The notes: a model not told the origin generated them from the sequence alone. Numbered from the stretch's first letter, positions 52,227 to 61,945 are shown. The stretch is 64,000 nucleotides of DNA from Comamonadaceae bacterium (GCA_027485235.1 JAIXRJ010000021.1:21496-85495); one strand, 5' to 3'. Program-made: numbers and translations.

Positions 52227-53212
52227 GACAGACTCCAGCGTGGGCAGCTCACCCAGTGAGCGGTGTCGCTGGGCAGCCGGGGCGCAATGGTCAACACCTC
52301 AGGCGCATGGCTGCGGCAGGCGTCGACGGCAACCGGGCAACGGTCCGCAAACGCGCAGCCTGTAGGCAAGTCCACCAGATCGGGCACGCTGCCTGCGATG
52401 GTGGTCAAGCGGGTACCACGCGACAGGCCCAGCCGGGGCCGCGCAGCAAACAAGCCACGCGTGTAAGGGTGCGCTCTTTGCGCAAACAACTCGGGCGTGG
52501 CCGCACTCTCGACCACCGAACCACCGTACATGACCATGACGCGGTCCACTTGGTCGTGCATCAGCCCCAAGTCGTGGCTGATCAACAGCAAACCCATGCC
52601 CTCTTCGCGCACCAATTGCTGGATCAGCGCCAGCACTTCTTTTTGCACCGTCACATCCAGCGCCGTGGTGGGCTCGTCGGCGATCAGCAAGTCCGGTCCA
52701 CAAGCCAGCGCCATCGCGATCATCACCCGCTGACGCTGTCCGCCGGACAGCTGGTGCGGGTAAGCGTCGAGCCGCTCTCGGGCGCGGGGCAATTGCACAC
52801 GTTCCAACAGCGCCAGCGCACGGGCTTTGGCTTGGGCTGGGCCCATGTTCTGGTGCAAGCGCAAGGGCTCGGCAATTTGCTTCCAGATCGGGTGCAGCGG
52901 GTTGAGCGCTGTCATCGGCTCCTGAAAAACCATGGCCATGCGGGCCCCGCGCCACTGGCACAGCTGCGGCTCGGGCATGCCCACCAGCTCGGTGCCATTC
53001 AGGCGCATAGAACCGCTGACCTGGGCGCGCTCGGGCAACAAGCCCATCACGGCCAGCGCGGTGAGCGATTTGCCACAACCGCTCTCGCCGATCAAGCCCA
53101 ATGTCTGGCCCCTGGCCATGCTGAAGGACACCCCGCGCAAAGCTTGCGCCCATCCCCGCGCCGTGGGCAAGCCCACACGCAAATCGTTCACATCCAACAA
53201 CACTGCTGTCAT
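52223..53212 (-). CDS. Dipeptide/oligopeptide ABC transporter ATP-binding protein (DppD/OppD type)
   Basis: 329 residues: Walker A GESGCGKS, signature LSGGQRQRVMIAMAL, Walker B LLIADEPTTALDVT, and a C-terminal Cys region (GCAFADRCPVAVDACR) that binds a 4Fe-4S cluster in many DppD-type proteins. It overlaps the DppC-type gene by 4 bases. Confidence 0.93.
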   Translation of the reverse strand: MTAVLLDVNDLRVGLPTARGWAQALRGVSFSMARGQTLGLIGESGCGKSLTALAVMGLLPERAQVSGSMRLNGTELVGMPEPQLCQWRGARMAMVFQEPMTALNPLHPIWKQIAEPLRLHQNMGPAQAKARALALLERVQLPRARERLDAYPHQLSGGQRQRVMIAMALACGPDLLIADEPTTALDVTVQKEVLALIQQLVREEGMGLLLISHDLGLMHDQVDRVMVMYGGSVVESAATPELFAQRAHPYTRGLFAARPRLGLSRGTRLTTIAGSVPDLVDLPTGCAFADRCPVAVDACRSHAPEVLTIAPRLPSDTAHWVSCPRWSLS

Positions 53213-54051
53213 CTTTGTCTGGCTAGGCGGGGGTCGAGCACATCGCGCAAGCCGTCGCCCATCAGGTTCAGGCCCAGCACCGCCAGCGCAATGGCCACAC
53301 CCGGGTAAACCGCCAACAGGGGTGCCTGGAACATTTGCGATTGCGCCTCGTTGAGCATGCGGCCCCAGCTCGCTTGCGGTGGCTGCGTGCCCAGGCCCAG
53401 ATAAGACAAAGCCGCCTCGGCCAATATCGCAATGGCAAATTGAATCGTTGCTTGAACGATCAGCACACTCGCGATGTTGGGCAAAACATGGTCAAACGTG
53501 ATGCGCCAGTGCCCCTTGCCTGCCGCACGCGCCGCGGTGCAGTAGTCGCGCGACCACACGGCTTGGGCCGCTCCGCGCGTGATGCGCGCGAACACCGGGA
53601 TGTTGAAAATGCCGATCGCCACAATGCTGACCACCAGGCCTGGCCCGTAAATCGCGGTCAGCATGATGGCCGAGAGCAAGGCCGGAAAGGCAAAAGTGAA
53701 GTCTGCCGCCCGCATGACCAGCTCCTCGACCCCACCGCGCCGCGCTGCGGCCAGCAAGCCCAGCGGCACGCCCGCCCCCAAACCGATGCCGACCGCAATA
53801 AAGCCCACCAACAAGGAGTTTTGACTGCCGACCAGCAAAAGCGATGCGATGTCACGGCCCAAGCTGTCGGTGCCCAGCCAATGCGCGGCACTGGGCAAGG
53901 CCAACTTGTTCGGAATGTGGATGTCGCCCACCGGGTAGGGCGACCACACCAAGGACAGCAAGGCGCTCGCCACCAACAAGCCCACCATGCACCCGCCCGC
54001 CACAAAGCTGGGGTGACGCCAGGCGCGTTGCCAAAAGCCTTGCTCAAGCAT
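53209..54051 (-). CDS. Dipeptide/oligopeptide ABC transporter permease (DppC type)
   Basis: 280 residues, about six transmembrane segments: HWLGTDSLGRDIASLLLVGSQ near the N terminus and the ATPase-docking AARAAGKGHWRITFDHVLPN. It overlaps the DppB-type gene by 8 bases. Confidence 0.92.
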   Translation of the reverse strand: MLEQGFWQRAWRHPSFVAGGCMVGLLVASALLSLVWSPYPVGDIHIPNKLALPSAAHWLGTDSLGRDIASLLLVGSQNSLLVGFIAVGIGLGAGVPLGLLAAARRGGVEELVMRAADFTFAFPALLSAIMLTAIYGPGLVVSIVAIGIFNIPVFARITRGAAQAVWSRDYCTAARAAGKGHWRITFDHVLPNIASVLIVQATIQFAIAILAEAALSYLGLGTQPPQASWGRMLNEAQSQMFQAPLLAVYPGVAIALAVLGLNLMGDGLRDVLDPRLARQR

Positions 54052-55006
54052 GGGCCACCTTCAAGCGTGGATCGATCCACGCGTAAAGCACGTCGATGGC
54101 GAAGTTGATCAGAATCACCAAGGCCGACAGCAGCATCACCACGTCACGCACCACGATCAGGTCGCGGTTGGCGATCGCCTGAAAAACCAAACGCCCGATG
54201 CCCGGCAAGACAAACACGTTTTCAATCACGATGGCGCTGGTGATCAGGTTGCCAAACTGCAAGCCCATCACCGTCAGCACCGGGATCATGGCGTTGCGCA
54301 GCACATGGCCCCACAAAACCTGACGGCGCGACAAACCCTTGGCGCGTGCCGTGCGCACAAAGTCTTCGCGCAAGGTGTCCAAAACCGCCGAGCGCGTCAC
54401 CCGCGTGAGGATGGCCGTTTGCACCGCCGCCAGCGCCACGGCGGGCAGCAAAAGTGCTGTCAAGGCCGGCCACACACCACCACCGCTGTCCTCGGTCCAG
54501 CCCGGAAAACCACCGGCACTCACCCATTGCAAGTGCACCGCAAACAGCAAGATCAACAAGATCGCGAGCCAAAAATTGGGAATGGCCAGGCCCAGCTGGC
54601 TGAGCGTCATCACGCCCACATCACCCGCCTTGTTTTGTTGCGAGGCCGCATAAATGCCTACCGCCAGCGCCACGGCCACCGTGAGCGCCATGGCCATCAC
54701 GGCCAAGGGCAATGTGACCTGCATGCGCTGGGCCATCAGTTCAGCCGTGGGGGTGTCGTAAGAAATGCTGATGCCGGTTTGCCCCTGCAGCAAGCCGCCC
54801 ATCCAGCGGGCGTAGCGCACAGTTGCGGGCTGGTCTAGGCCCAACTTTTCTTCCATTGCGGCCAGCGATTCGGCGGTGGCGGTCTCGCCCAAAATGACTT
54901 GCGCCGCATTGCCCGGCAACAACTCCAGCACGGAAAACACGATGACCGAAGTGGCCACCAAGGTCAGTGCAAAGCTGATCAGCCGTCTGAGAATGAATAA
55001 TGACAC
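54044..55006 (-). CDS. Dipeptide/oligopeptide ABC transporter permease (DppB type)
   Basis: About 320 residues with six transmembrane segments. It begins at a GTG (VSLFILRRLISFALT), the normal DppB-type start; the longer ORF reads through the divergent peptidase gene and is not conserved. The docking loop is RTARAKGLSRRQVLWGHVLRN. It is the first gene of the operon, divergent from the P1 peptidase. With at most 43 bases between the starts, the two must share a promoter region. Confidence 0.9.
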   Translation of the reverse strand: MSLFILRRLISFALTLVATSVIVFSVLELLPGNAAQVILGETATAESLAAMEEKLGLDQPATVRYARWMGGLLQGQTGISISYDTPTAELMAQRMQVTLPLAVMAMALTVAVALAVGIYAASQQNKAGDVGVMTLSQLGLAIPNFWLAILLILLFAVHLQWVSAGGFPGWTEDSGGGVWPALTALLLPAVALAAVQTAILTRVTRSAVLDTLREDFVRTARAKGLSRRQVLWGHVLRNAMIPVLTVMGLQFGNLITSAIVIENVFVLPGIGRLVFQAIANRDLIVVRDVVMLLSALVILINFAIDVLYAWIDPRLKVAHA

Positions 55007-55049
55007 GCGCTCGCCTAAGATGAGTGACCGCCGACAACACGAGTTCGAC

Positions 55050-56069
55050 ATGACATCGCCAATGATTGTAAACACCGCCACAGGCGCTATCGTGGACGTG
55101 CCGGGCCTGCAAGTGGGCCATTTCACGCACAGCCAGCGCTTGACCGGCTGCTCTGTCGTGCTGGCTCCGGATGGTGCCGTGGCCGCGGTCGATGTGCGTG
55201 GCGCCGCCCCCGGCACCCGCGAGACCGATTTGCTCGACCCGTCCAACCTGGTTGAACGCGTGCATGCCGTGCTGCTCAGTGGTGGCAGCGCCTTTGGGCT
55301 GGACGCCGCCACCGGCGTGATGCGTTGGTTGGATGATCACGGCATCGGCTTTGACACCGGCTACGGCCGCGTGCCCATCGTGCCGGCCGCGGTGCTGTTC
55401 GACTTGCCTGTGGTCCGCCCCGGCGACGACCCGACCATCCGGCCTGACGCCGAGGCCGGTTATTCGGCCTGCCAAGCGGCCTCTGACCAAACACCCGCCG
55501 CAGGCAATGTGGGCGCAGGCGCGGGCGCTTGTGTGGGCAAACTGTTTGGCCTAGACCGCGCCATGAAAGGCGGTATCGGCAACGCCAGCGTGCGTGTGGG
55601 CCCCTGGGTGGTCGGCGCCTTGGTGGCCTGCAACGCCATTGGCGATGTGCTGGACCCGGCCACTGGCCACATCATTGCGGGTGCCCGCACGTCAGACGGC
55701 CAAGGCCTGCTGGACACCCAAGCGGCCTTGCTGCGTGGCGAATGCAGCACCCGCCCGATGCCCGGCACCAACACCACCATCGGCGTGGTCGCCACCAACG
55801 CCACCTTGAGCAAAGCCCAAGCCAGGCGCCTGGCCTTGAGCGCCCACGACGGCCTGGCGCGCGCCATACGCCCTGCCCACACCACACTGGATGGCGACAC
55901 CCTGTTTGCCCTGGCCACCTGCAGCGAATCGGCCGCGCCCGATCTGATGCTGCTCACCGTGATGGCCGCCGAAGCCACAGCCCTGGCCACGGTGGATGCG
56001 ATTTACCAAGCGCGGGGGATTACCTCTCAGACAGGCGCAGTGCCTGCCGCCATGAATTTGAAAATATGA
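55050..56069 (+). CDS. P1-family peptidase (DmpA-like, L-aminopeptidase/D-esterase)
   Basis: 339 residues: LVERVHAVLLSGGSAFGLDA, GNVGAGAGACVGKLFG and the autocleavage/nucleophile region PGTNTTIGVVATNA, where DmpA-type proteins cut themselves and use the new N-terminal Ser or Thr. It removes N-terminal residues, including D- or beta-residues, from small peptides. The start is 55050 or the Met at 55020; neither has a strong ribosome binding site. It is divergent from a dipeptide transporter, which likely feeds it. Confidence 0.9.
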   Translation: MTSPMIVNTATGAIVDVPGLQVGHFTHSQRLTGCSVVLAPDGAVAAVDVRGAAPGTRETDLLDPSNLVERVHAVLLSGGSAFGLDAATGVMRWLDDHGIGFDTGYGRVPIVPAAVLFDLPVVRPGDDPTIRPDAEAGYSACQAASDQTPAAGNVGAGAGACVGKLFGLDRAMKGGIGNASVRVGPWVVGALVACNAIGDVLDPATGHIIAGARTSDGQGLLDTQAALLRGECSTRPMPGTNTTIGVVATNATLSKAQARRLALSAHDGLARAIRPAHTTLDGDTLFALATCSESAAPDLMLLTVMAAEATALATVDAIYQARGITSQTGAVPAAMNLKI

Positions 56070-56122
56070 GCCCAAAAATGACAAAGCCCACGCCCGCAAA
56101 ATTTCATTTAATTATGCAAGGT

Positions 56123-56890
56123 TTATTTTAAAACATACCAGTCATCGAAATGAGATATGTTTTGATATTTTTGCTCGTATCCGTTACTTGTCAATAATGA
56201 ATTGATTTTTTCTCGGCTCGGGGTGTAATTGTGTTCGCAAGTAATGATTTTAATATTGTATTTTTTAAAATCAAATGCCTTTAATATTTCATATTCACTA
56301 CCTTCTGTGTCTATAGAAAGATAATCTATATCCTTGGGTGCAGCGTGATAATCAAGAAGATCAATCAGGGAAATTGTATCAACATCATATTTTTCCCCAA
56401 CCACTCTTGCTTTTGAATGGTTATCGGAATTGCTAAAAGCATCTATTGTGGACAGTTCCGCCACGTCGGTTTGGTTAAAAAGCAATCTCTCGCCCGATGC
56501 ACTCCAAACACATCTTGTTTCAATGATGCATTTTCTATTTCGAAATAACTCTTGATGCCATTTTTTTCCTGGCTCAGCAATAATACCAGTCCAATTATAC
56601 TCCGCTTCCAGCATATACGAGTTACTCAAATCAATGCCATTTGCCCCACCAAATTCAATGAAATATCCGTTCTCTTTATAGGACAACTCATTGATAACAA
56701 AAATATCTTGTCTCAACTGCGATTTGGATTTTGATAAAAGCTTCTTATTCAGAGCAAGCAATAGATTGGAATCAAAATTATTTTTGCCTTGAATTTTTTG
56801 ACAAATTTTTTCAATTGACGGTGCCAAATTCGGGTGCTGACCAATGATATGGTTAATCGCCTGCAACACAGTTTTATTCATGTCTTTCAT
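56123..56890 (-). CDS. FkbM-type methyltransferase
   Basis: A 255-residue A+T-rich gene. FkbM-like features are SQLRQDIFVINELSYKENGYF, the SAM-site FIEFGGANGIDLSNSY, GIIAEPGKKW, DVDTISLIDLLD and DYLSIDTEGSEYEILKAF. These enzymes O-methylate sugars or small molecules, often in surface-glycan loci. The SIDTEGSE motif is intact. The start is 56890 or the Met three codons later. Its base composition suggests acquisition. The next gene upstream, beyond a 480-base gap, is a TPR glycosyltransferase on the same strand. Confidence 0.85.
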   Translation of the reverse strand: MKDMNKTVLQAINHIIGQHPNLAPSIEKICQKIQGKNNFDSNLLLALNKKLLSKSKSQLRQDIFVINELSYKENGYFIEFGGANGIDLSNSYMLEAEYNWTGIIAEPGKKWHQELFRNRKCIIETRCVWSASGERLLFNQTDVAELSTIDAFSNSDNHSKARVVGEKYDVDTISLIDLLDYHAAPKDIDYLSIDTEGSEYEILKAFDFKKYNIKIITCEHNYTPSREKINSLLTSNGYEQKYQNISHFDDWYVLK

Positions 56891-57372
56891 GGTTTTACAC
56901 TCTCACTAACAATAAGGATTTTTTAACAGGGCGGATTCAAGTACGAGGTGCAACAAAGATGAACCCGGTGATGGTTAGCTGTGGACGTCAAGGCATCCTG
57001 GTTACTCAAACAGGCAAGCCCAAGTAACCAGATGGACATATAACTCAAACTAAAAAAACGATACCACATCTCCACCACCCAGCAATATGTCACCGTCTAT
57101 GATGATGTGAAACGCCGTGCTGTTGAGTGGGTTTGAATGTCGTTTTAATCGATATCCTCAATCACTGTTTGGAAACTGCCCTATTGCCGTGTTGGCAACG
57201 GCTCAGAGGGGGCAGGTTAGGACCACAGTAAAGCCGCAGATCGAGTCGCTTCGTCGATCCTGTTAAGGTGTAAGAGAAGAGATCGGTGGATAAAGCATGC
57301 CGCATCTCGGTCATAAGCGGCCTCAAACTAACGTCCACTGAGCGGTGGACAGCGTGAATTATTGGGTGATTC
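56891..57372. other. Spacer with possible IS30-type end remnant
   Basis: 482 bases without a gene. GGGCGGATTCAAGTACGAGG then TGCAACA at 56930-56956 resembles the terminal repeat of IS30-family elements. GTCCAC/GTGGAC at 57333-57350 forms a 6-bp hairpin after the TPR gene. I see no complete gene or clear promoter. Confidence 0.3.
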
Positions 57373-59559
57373 CTACGGCTCGATTCTGATGTGGTCGGGT
57401 ACGTGACCAGACCGTAGTCGTTCGATGGCAGTTGTGTATGCCTCCTCGATGTGACCGGCGAACAAGCGGCCATTGAACAATGGGGCTTTAAGGCGGTTAC
57501 GCTCCAGTTTGGACCTAATTGCCCGGAGCATTTCAGAATTCGTTGCCAGTTCGATGGCGAGTGCTTCATAGGCATTTTGTGTAGAGGTAACCATTTCGTC
57601 GAGGTCCAGGGCGTGTAGCAGGCTAGCAGCAACCCTCGCTGGAAAGGTCCTACCGGCGCACGTGAGTACCGGAAGTCCGGCCCAGAGCGCGTCGCTGGCG
57701 GTCGTGTGCGCGTTATAGGGCAAGGTATCGAGGAACAGGTCCGCAAGGGAATGCCTAGCCAGATGTTCATCAAGCGGGCATCGAGCAGCGAAAACCAGTC
57801 GATGTGGATCGATGCCTCGCAGGCGAGCCTCCTTACGCAGGTTTTCTGCTGCCAGCCGGTTGTCCTCCAGAAGCCAGAGCACACTGCCTTTAATCTGTGC
57901 CAGCAGGCGCATCCACACGTCAAACGTGGACGGCTGAATCTTGTAGTTGTTGTTGAAGCAGCAAAAGACGAAGGCATCGTCGGGTAGTCCCATTTCTTGT
58001 CGGACTGTTGAGCGTCTGGCGATCTGGCGCTTAGAGTCGTTGACCTGGTAGCTGTGAGGCAAGTAGATGACCTTCTCGCTGTAATCGTCCCTGCTGCGTT
58101 CAGGGATCAGAACTTCGTCCGCAATGATGTAGTCATAGTATGGCGCGGCCATGGTCCCTGGATAGCCCAGGTAGTTGATCTGAATTGGCGCACAACGCTG
58201 GGCGAAAATACCCGTGCGTGCGTGCAGCGTGTATCCTTTAAGGTCGACCGCAATGTCAATCTGCATTTTTCTCGAAAGTGCGGCGACCTCGCTGTCTGAG
58301 CTTGCACGCACGTGGTGGAAATGATCAAAGGCGTCAACGAGTCGTTGCCGCATCGCGTCTTCGCTTTGAGGGCCGAAAGAAAAGGCGTGCAGTTCGAACC
58401 GACTCGAATCGTGGGCCTCGAAAAGTTCTGCCATCAGATAGGCTGTAGCGTGGTTGTGGAAGTCAGCCGAAAAATATCCGATCTTAATCTTGGCATCTCG
58501 CTCTGGTAATGGCGAACATGACATGCCTGAAGTGGTCAGCAATCGCGCCTTCACATAGATTTCGGCCGCTCGCCGGTGGAGTTCTGGCGTGTCAGTGATC
58601 ATCATTAAAGAAAAAGGATCGGAGGAAGTCTTTTCGCTTCTGATGTCTAACTCCAACTGGTCGATCTGGACTTGCAGTTCGGACCAATCGCACGCCTCGA
58701 GTTGTGCGCTCAATTTTTTGCCGAACAGAAACTCGTAATCCGGCTTGAGCTTAAGGGCCAAGGCGTAGTCGGCTAAAGCTTCGTCTAAACGCCGTAGCAT
58801 CTTGTGAGCTACACCGCGGTTATGGATGGCATCCACGAAATTCGGCTTGACGGCAAGTGCTCTCGTGTAGTCCTGGATAGCCTCCTCGTACAGAAATAGT
58901 TCGGTATAGACATTACCGCGGCCCAAAAATGCCTCCGGGTAATCCGGTCTGATTGTGAGGGCCTTGTTGAAATCTGCGAACGCCCTCTCGAGCAGATTGA
59001 GGGCCTTTAGTAAGTTTCCTCGGTTGTTGTACGCCTCAGCGTAATCCGGTTTAATTTCGAGCGCCCGGGCGTAGCCTACAAGTGCTTCTTCGTGACGATT
59101 CAGGTGGACCAGCGCTAAGCCATGATTGCTGTGGGCGCGAAAATGTCGAGGCTCGATTTCGATTGCACGCTTGTGACTCTCCAGTGCCTCAGAGTAGCGT
59201 GCGAGCTTTTGTAGCGAAATCCCGCAGTCATTGTAGGCATCTGCGTCCCTTGAGTTCAGGTCGATCGTGCGCTTATAACTTTCAATGGCCTCTTCGTGGC
59301 GGTTCAACTTATTCAGTGCCAGCCCAAGGTTGTAATGTGCATCCGAATTACGAGGATTCATCTTCAGAGCACGCTCAAGGAGACTCACGGCTTGTTGCAC
59401 ATCGCCATCGCGCAGTTCGAGTGAACCCAAGAGTTGCAATGCGTCAAAATTGTTTGGATCCACCGAGAGCACCCATTCGTAAATGGCCTTGGCTTCTTGG
59501 TTGCGACCATGATGCTGGAGTTGCAGACTGGCAACGAGTTGCTGGTGGATGAACGACAT
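57373..59559 (-). CDS. TPR protein with O-GlcNAc-transferase-like (SPINDLY) domain
   Basis: 728 residues. The first about 290 are eight or so TPR repeats (for example NRHEEAIESYKRTIDLNSRD, and several with AYNNRGNLL or AFLGRGNVY). The rest is the SPINDLY/OGT-type glycosyltransferase region: KIGYFSADFHNHATAYLMAE, VDLKGYTLHARTGIFAQRCA, INYLGYPGTMAAPYYDYIIAD, NNNYKIQPSTFDVW, LWLLEDN and LADLFLDTLPYNAHTTASDALWAGLPV (shown in parts). Bacterial members modify flagellins or other proteins or glycans. I chose the ATG at 59559 (MSFIHQQL); the 57 upstream residues are not TPR-like. Confidence 0.85.
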   Translation of the reverse strand: MSFIHQQLVASLQLQHHGRNQEAKAIYEWVLSVDPNNFDALQLLGSLELRDGDVQQAVSLLERALKMNPRNSDAHYNLGLALNKLNRHEEAIESYKRTIDLNSRDADAYNDCGISLQKLARYSEALESHKRAIEIEPRHFRAHSNHGLALVHLNRHEEALVGYARALEIKPDYAEAYNNRGNLLKALNLLERAFADFNKALTIRPDYPEAFLGRGNVYTELFLYEEAIQDYTRALAVKPNFVDAIHNRGVAHKMLRRLDEALADYALALKLKPDYEFLFGKKLSAQLEACDWSELQVQIDQLELDIRSEKTSSDPFSLMMITDTPELHRRAAEIYVKARLLTTSGMSCSPLPERDAKIKIGYFSADFHNHATAYLMAELFEAHDSSRFELHAFSFGPQSEDAMRQRLVDAFDHFHHVRASSDSEVAALSRKMQIDIAVDLKGYTLHARTGIFAQRCAPIQINYLGYPGTMAAPYYDYIIADEVLIPERSRDDYSEKVIYLPHSYQVNDSKRQIARRSTVRQEMGLPDDAFVFCCFNNNYKIQPSTFDVWMRLLAQIKGSVLWLLEDNRLAAENLRKEARLRGIDPHRLVFAARCPLDEHLARHSLADLFLDTLPYNAHTTASDALWAGLPVLTCAGRTFPARVAASLLHALDLDEMVTSTQNAYEALAIELATNSEMLRAIRSKLERNRLKAPLFNGRLFAGHIEEAYTTAIERLRSGHVPDHIRIEP

Positions 59560-59757
59560 TGTCAGCTGTGAACCATTGTTTATGCTATTGAGGAGAACAT
59601 CGGAGTTTATCCTGTAGCGCTTTCGGGGGTAGGTGTTGTTTTGGGTTACTGCCAATTGAAGATTGGGATAGGTCCAACACAGCGGCGAATGGACTTTTGG
59701 AGCGGTGTAAATCTCAGCTTGCAAATCCAATCTGAATTGATTTGATCATTTCAAAGT
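59560..59757. other. Intergenic spacer
   Basis: 198 bases between the TPR glycosyltransferase and the small membrane protein. The ORF track frame continues here, but its residues (many Asn, Tyr, Pro) do not look like a domain. I see no clear promoter. Confidence 0.3.
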
Positions 59758-60117
59758 TTGGAGCCTCCTCAAAATCCGGGGCGATTCAGTTCAATCATTC
59801 AAATTTTCAAAGATGGCTTGTTGCGTTTCGTTATTTGGGGAATTTCATTCGCACTGATCTATTGGCTTGCTACAGATAACTTATGGTTGTGTGCATTTAT
59901 CGCATCTGCTATCACTTCAGCACATTTTGCGATCTCTGTGAGAGAAGTCGGTGCACTGCTATTACTGATAACTCAAAGCAATGATCACAACATCAATAAT
60001 CTTTATGCCAAGACTCAAGCATTAGAGGAAGAAGTTGATGATCTAAGAGAAGTGATTGCTGATCTCAAACGCAGATTAGTGGTCCTGGATGATGACATTC
60101 ACCGCCAGAAAGTATAA
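59758..60117 (+). CDS. Small membrane protein with C-terminal coiled coil
   Basis: 119 residues from a TTG codon. There are two hydrophobic segments (FVIWGISFALIYWLA and LWLCAFIASAITSAHFAI) and a strong coiled coil (ALEEEVDDLREVIADLKRRL). There is no in-frame ATG and no clear ribosome binding site, so the start is doubtful and the N terminus may be truncated. A 12-bp hairpin follows the stop. The function is unknown. Confidence 0.5.
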   Translation: MEPPQNPGRFSSIIQIFKDGLLRFVIWGISFALIYWLATDNLWLCAFIASAITSAHFAISVREVGALLLLITQSNDHNINNLYAKTQALEEEVDDLREVIADLKRRLVVLDDDIHRQKV

Positions 60118-60138
60118 AAGTCTACGCTTTTATACTTT
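60109..60138. terminator. 12-bp perfect hairpin at the end of the small membrane gene
   Basis: AAAGTATAAAAG (60109-60120) and CTTTTATACTTT (60127-60138) pair perfectly over a 6-base loop. It is A+T-rich, so weak as a stem, but its place after the stop codon fits a terminator in both directions. Confidence 0.5.
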
Positions 60139-60303
60139 CATCCCCAAATAAAATCAAGTTTTGCGTTTAAGTGATTGATACAATTGAAGAAAATGGTAGT
60201 GTATGGTTCACCAATCATAAACATTCTATTCGCACTCAAACGTGCTAGCGAGTGCTAGAGCGTGAATGCGAGGAAGAGATTTGATCGGACCACACGGATC
60301 AGA

Positions 60304-60591
60304 TCAAAGCTCGGCAGTGATAACCCTGAAGGCGCTGTCACCTCTTTTGAAACCAGGGCGTGGACCATCGAAAGACCGTGGCAACTCAGACAAGCCGAAA
60401 ATTTCATCGACGTGGAACATTTTCCATCCGATGTATTCCCCGGATTCACTTCCACCACCAACTTGGAATGCTCGCCGTGCTTTGTGTCCCTTGGAATCAA
60501 TTCCACAGGTGTGCGGCTCAACCGTGCGAGAAGAACCATCGTAGGTAAACGCCAACAGTTGGCGATTTTGAATTGCTCTTTCAATAATCAT
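60304..60591 (-). CDS. Small WYL-like protein
   Basis: 95 residues starting MIIERAIQNRQLLAFTY. The early part resembles the first strand of a WYL domain (Ala-Ile-x-x-x-x-x-Leu-x-Phe-x-Tyr), followed by RTVEPHTCGIDSKGH, FQVGGGSESGEYIGWKMF and DEIFGLSEL. The ATG at 60591 follows GAGG at a good distance. No helix-turn-helix is present. It lies 64 bases downstream of the RES toxin, on the same strand, and may be an accessory of that module. The function is unknown. Confidence 0.7.
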   Translation of the reverse strand: MIIERAIQNRQLLAFTYDGSSRTVEPHTCGIDSKGHKARRAFQVGGGSESGEYIGWKMFHVDEIFGLSELPRSFDGPRPGFKRGDSAFRVITAEL

Positions 60592-60655
60592 TTTGAAATC
60601 CTCAAAATAAGATTCATAGTTCTGCGGAATGCACATCGAAAAGTGATGGGCTGTC

Positions 60656-61237
60656 TCAACTCTCATCCAACGGGACACCAGATCGCCACAGCGCGGTGTG
60701 CAAGACATGCAGCATGCGGTTGGTGCCAGGCTTGATGAGTCGCTGGGAGTTACGCTTACTCAACTGATTGATGCCCGACTGGAACAAAGCGATGCATGTG
60801 TGATGCGGGTGCTGGGCTGAAGCGTAGACCATCCCATTCAAATTCATGGCTCTACAGTCAGTCGCTAGTTCCTGTGTTTGTGCCACGCGAAGCGACTGCA
60901 GCACTGGGTATGGCTCAGCCAAACCACGCAAATCGGCAAGACGCAAGGGGCCAGTCGTCACAAATTCGACCAGACACCTTCGACGCAGTTCAGACAAGCT
61001 TTTGCTTACCGTCTCTCGCCTGAGCAGTGTCTCGTACAGCGCCGTCTCCGGGCTGTCGGCCAAATAAGCCACGGGCTCATCCGGCAAGCAATAGCGGCCA
61101 TACATCAAGCCGACTGGCGGCATGGCCACTCCATTCATTTGCACGCTCGTGGTTCGTGACCGAATCAGCTGAATACGGTGAAAAATGTAGGGGGCAGCAA
61201 GTTCAATAATAGTTGGGTTGAGGTCTTTGAATTTCAT
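60656..61237 (-). CDS. RES-domain toxin
   Basis: 193 residues with the RES fold signature: an N-terminal Arg (FHRIQLIRSR), GRYCLPDEPVAYLADSPETA and then LYETLLR, and a late C-terminal segment. RES toxins break down NAD+. The gene starts 12 bases after the antitoxin stop, the usual order in RES-Xre (ParST-like) pairs. A late segment (NRMLHVLHTALWRSGVP) looks altered from normal, so activity is not certain. Confidence 0.75.
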   Translation of the reverse strand: MKFKDLNPTIIELAAPYIFHRIQLIRSRTTSVQMNGVAMPPVGLMYGRYCLPDEPVAYLADSPETALYETLLRRETVSKSLSELRRRCLVEFVTTGPLRLADLRGLAEPYPVLQSLRVAQTQELATDCRAMNLNGMVYASAQHPHHTCIALFQSGINQLSKRNSQRLIKPGTNRMLHVLHTALWRSGVPLDES

Positions 61238-61249
61238 GGGCAGTCAAGC

Positions 61250-61720
61250 TCAATGCCCTTCTGCTGTTGCCAGGTCAATAATGCGTTGGCCATACACGCC
61301 CTGCTCCAGGGCAATGCGTGGCGCCAGTCCGTCAAGTGCTTCGTGCGGTGTTTCCAAAAACGACAGCATTTGCCACCCATCGGTGGTGCCCAACGCTTCG
61401 GACAGTGACTGAATCACTGGGAAAACATAGGGCTCAAACTGCCATTTCGGCATCTTGAAACCACGACGCAAATGCGCAACACCAATGCTACGGCCACTCT
61501 TGATCCAAGAGTTGATCGTGACACGAGTCGTCCCGCTTAGTTCAGCGGCTTCATCGGTAGTAATCATGTCCGAAGCATTGATTCGTTGACGTCTGTAATC
61601 CGCACCACGGCTCAGCAACGCAGCAGTCTGCGCCTCAGTGGCATACGGGTCTGCTGTGCTGGTGCGACGTGTGCTGAAGGAGTCAAAGGCAACAGAAAAA
61701 GGGGAAGTTAATGTGTTCAT
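61250..61720 (-). CDS. Antitoxin of the RES pair (HTH plus MbcA/ParS-type C-terminal part)
   Basis: 156 residues. A helix-turn-helix of the excisionase/MerR kind (MITTDEAAELSGTTRVTINS, then WIKSGRSIGV) is followed by a C-terminal part with ALGTTDGWQMLSFLETP and DGLAPRIALEQG, like DUF2384 antitoxins that cap RES toxins. It would neutralise the toxin and repress the operon. No clear ribosome binding site or promoter is visible upstream. Confidence 0.75.
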   Translation of the reverse strand: MNTLTSPFSVAFDSFSTRRTSTADPYATEAQTAALLSRGADYRRQRINASDMITTDEAAELSGTTRVTINSWIKSGRSIGVAHLRRGFKMPKWQFEPYVFPVIQSLSEALGTTDGWQMLSFLETPHEALDGLAPRIALEQGVYGQRIIDLATAEGH

Positions 61721-61945
61721 GGCGATTGAGTCTTAGACACCCACTTAAGGTGCGTTGCGCATATCGGGTTTGCTGCTACCGAAAAAACCTTGCAGCCTCG
61801 ATTGGCCTTGCAGTGGGACCAAGTGAATTGGGCGATCAAGGCATGCTGCACGATCGCCGGACCGGGCACCGAGCTTGGATGGCTTGAGTGCGCGCCAAAA
61901 GCCGTGAAGCCATCCACTGCAAATGCTTCGAGCAAATGCATAGAC

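Noticed and set aside
57162..57977. A 271-residue minus-strand ORF overlapping the TPR glycosyltransferase 3' part
   Set aside because: It is a shifted-frame shadow of the glycosyltransferase gene (Ser/Arg/Cys-rich); the OGT-type motifs lie in the other frame.
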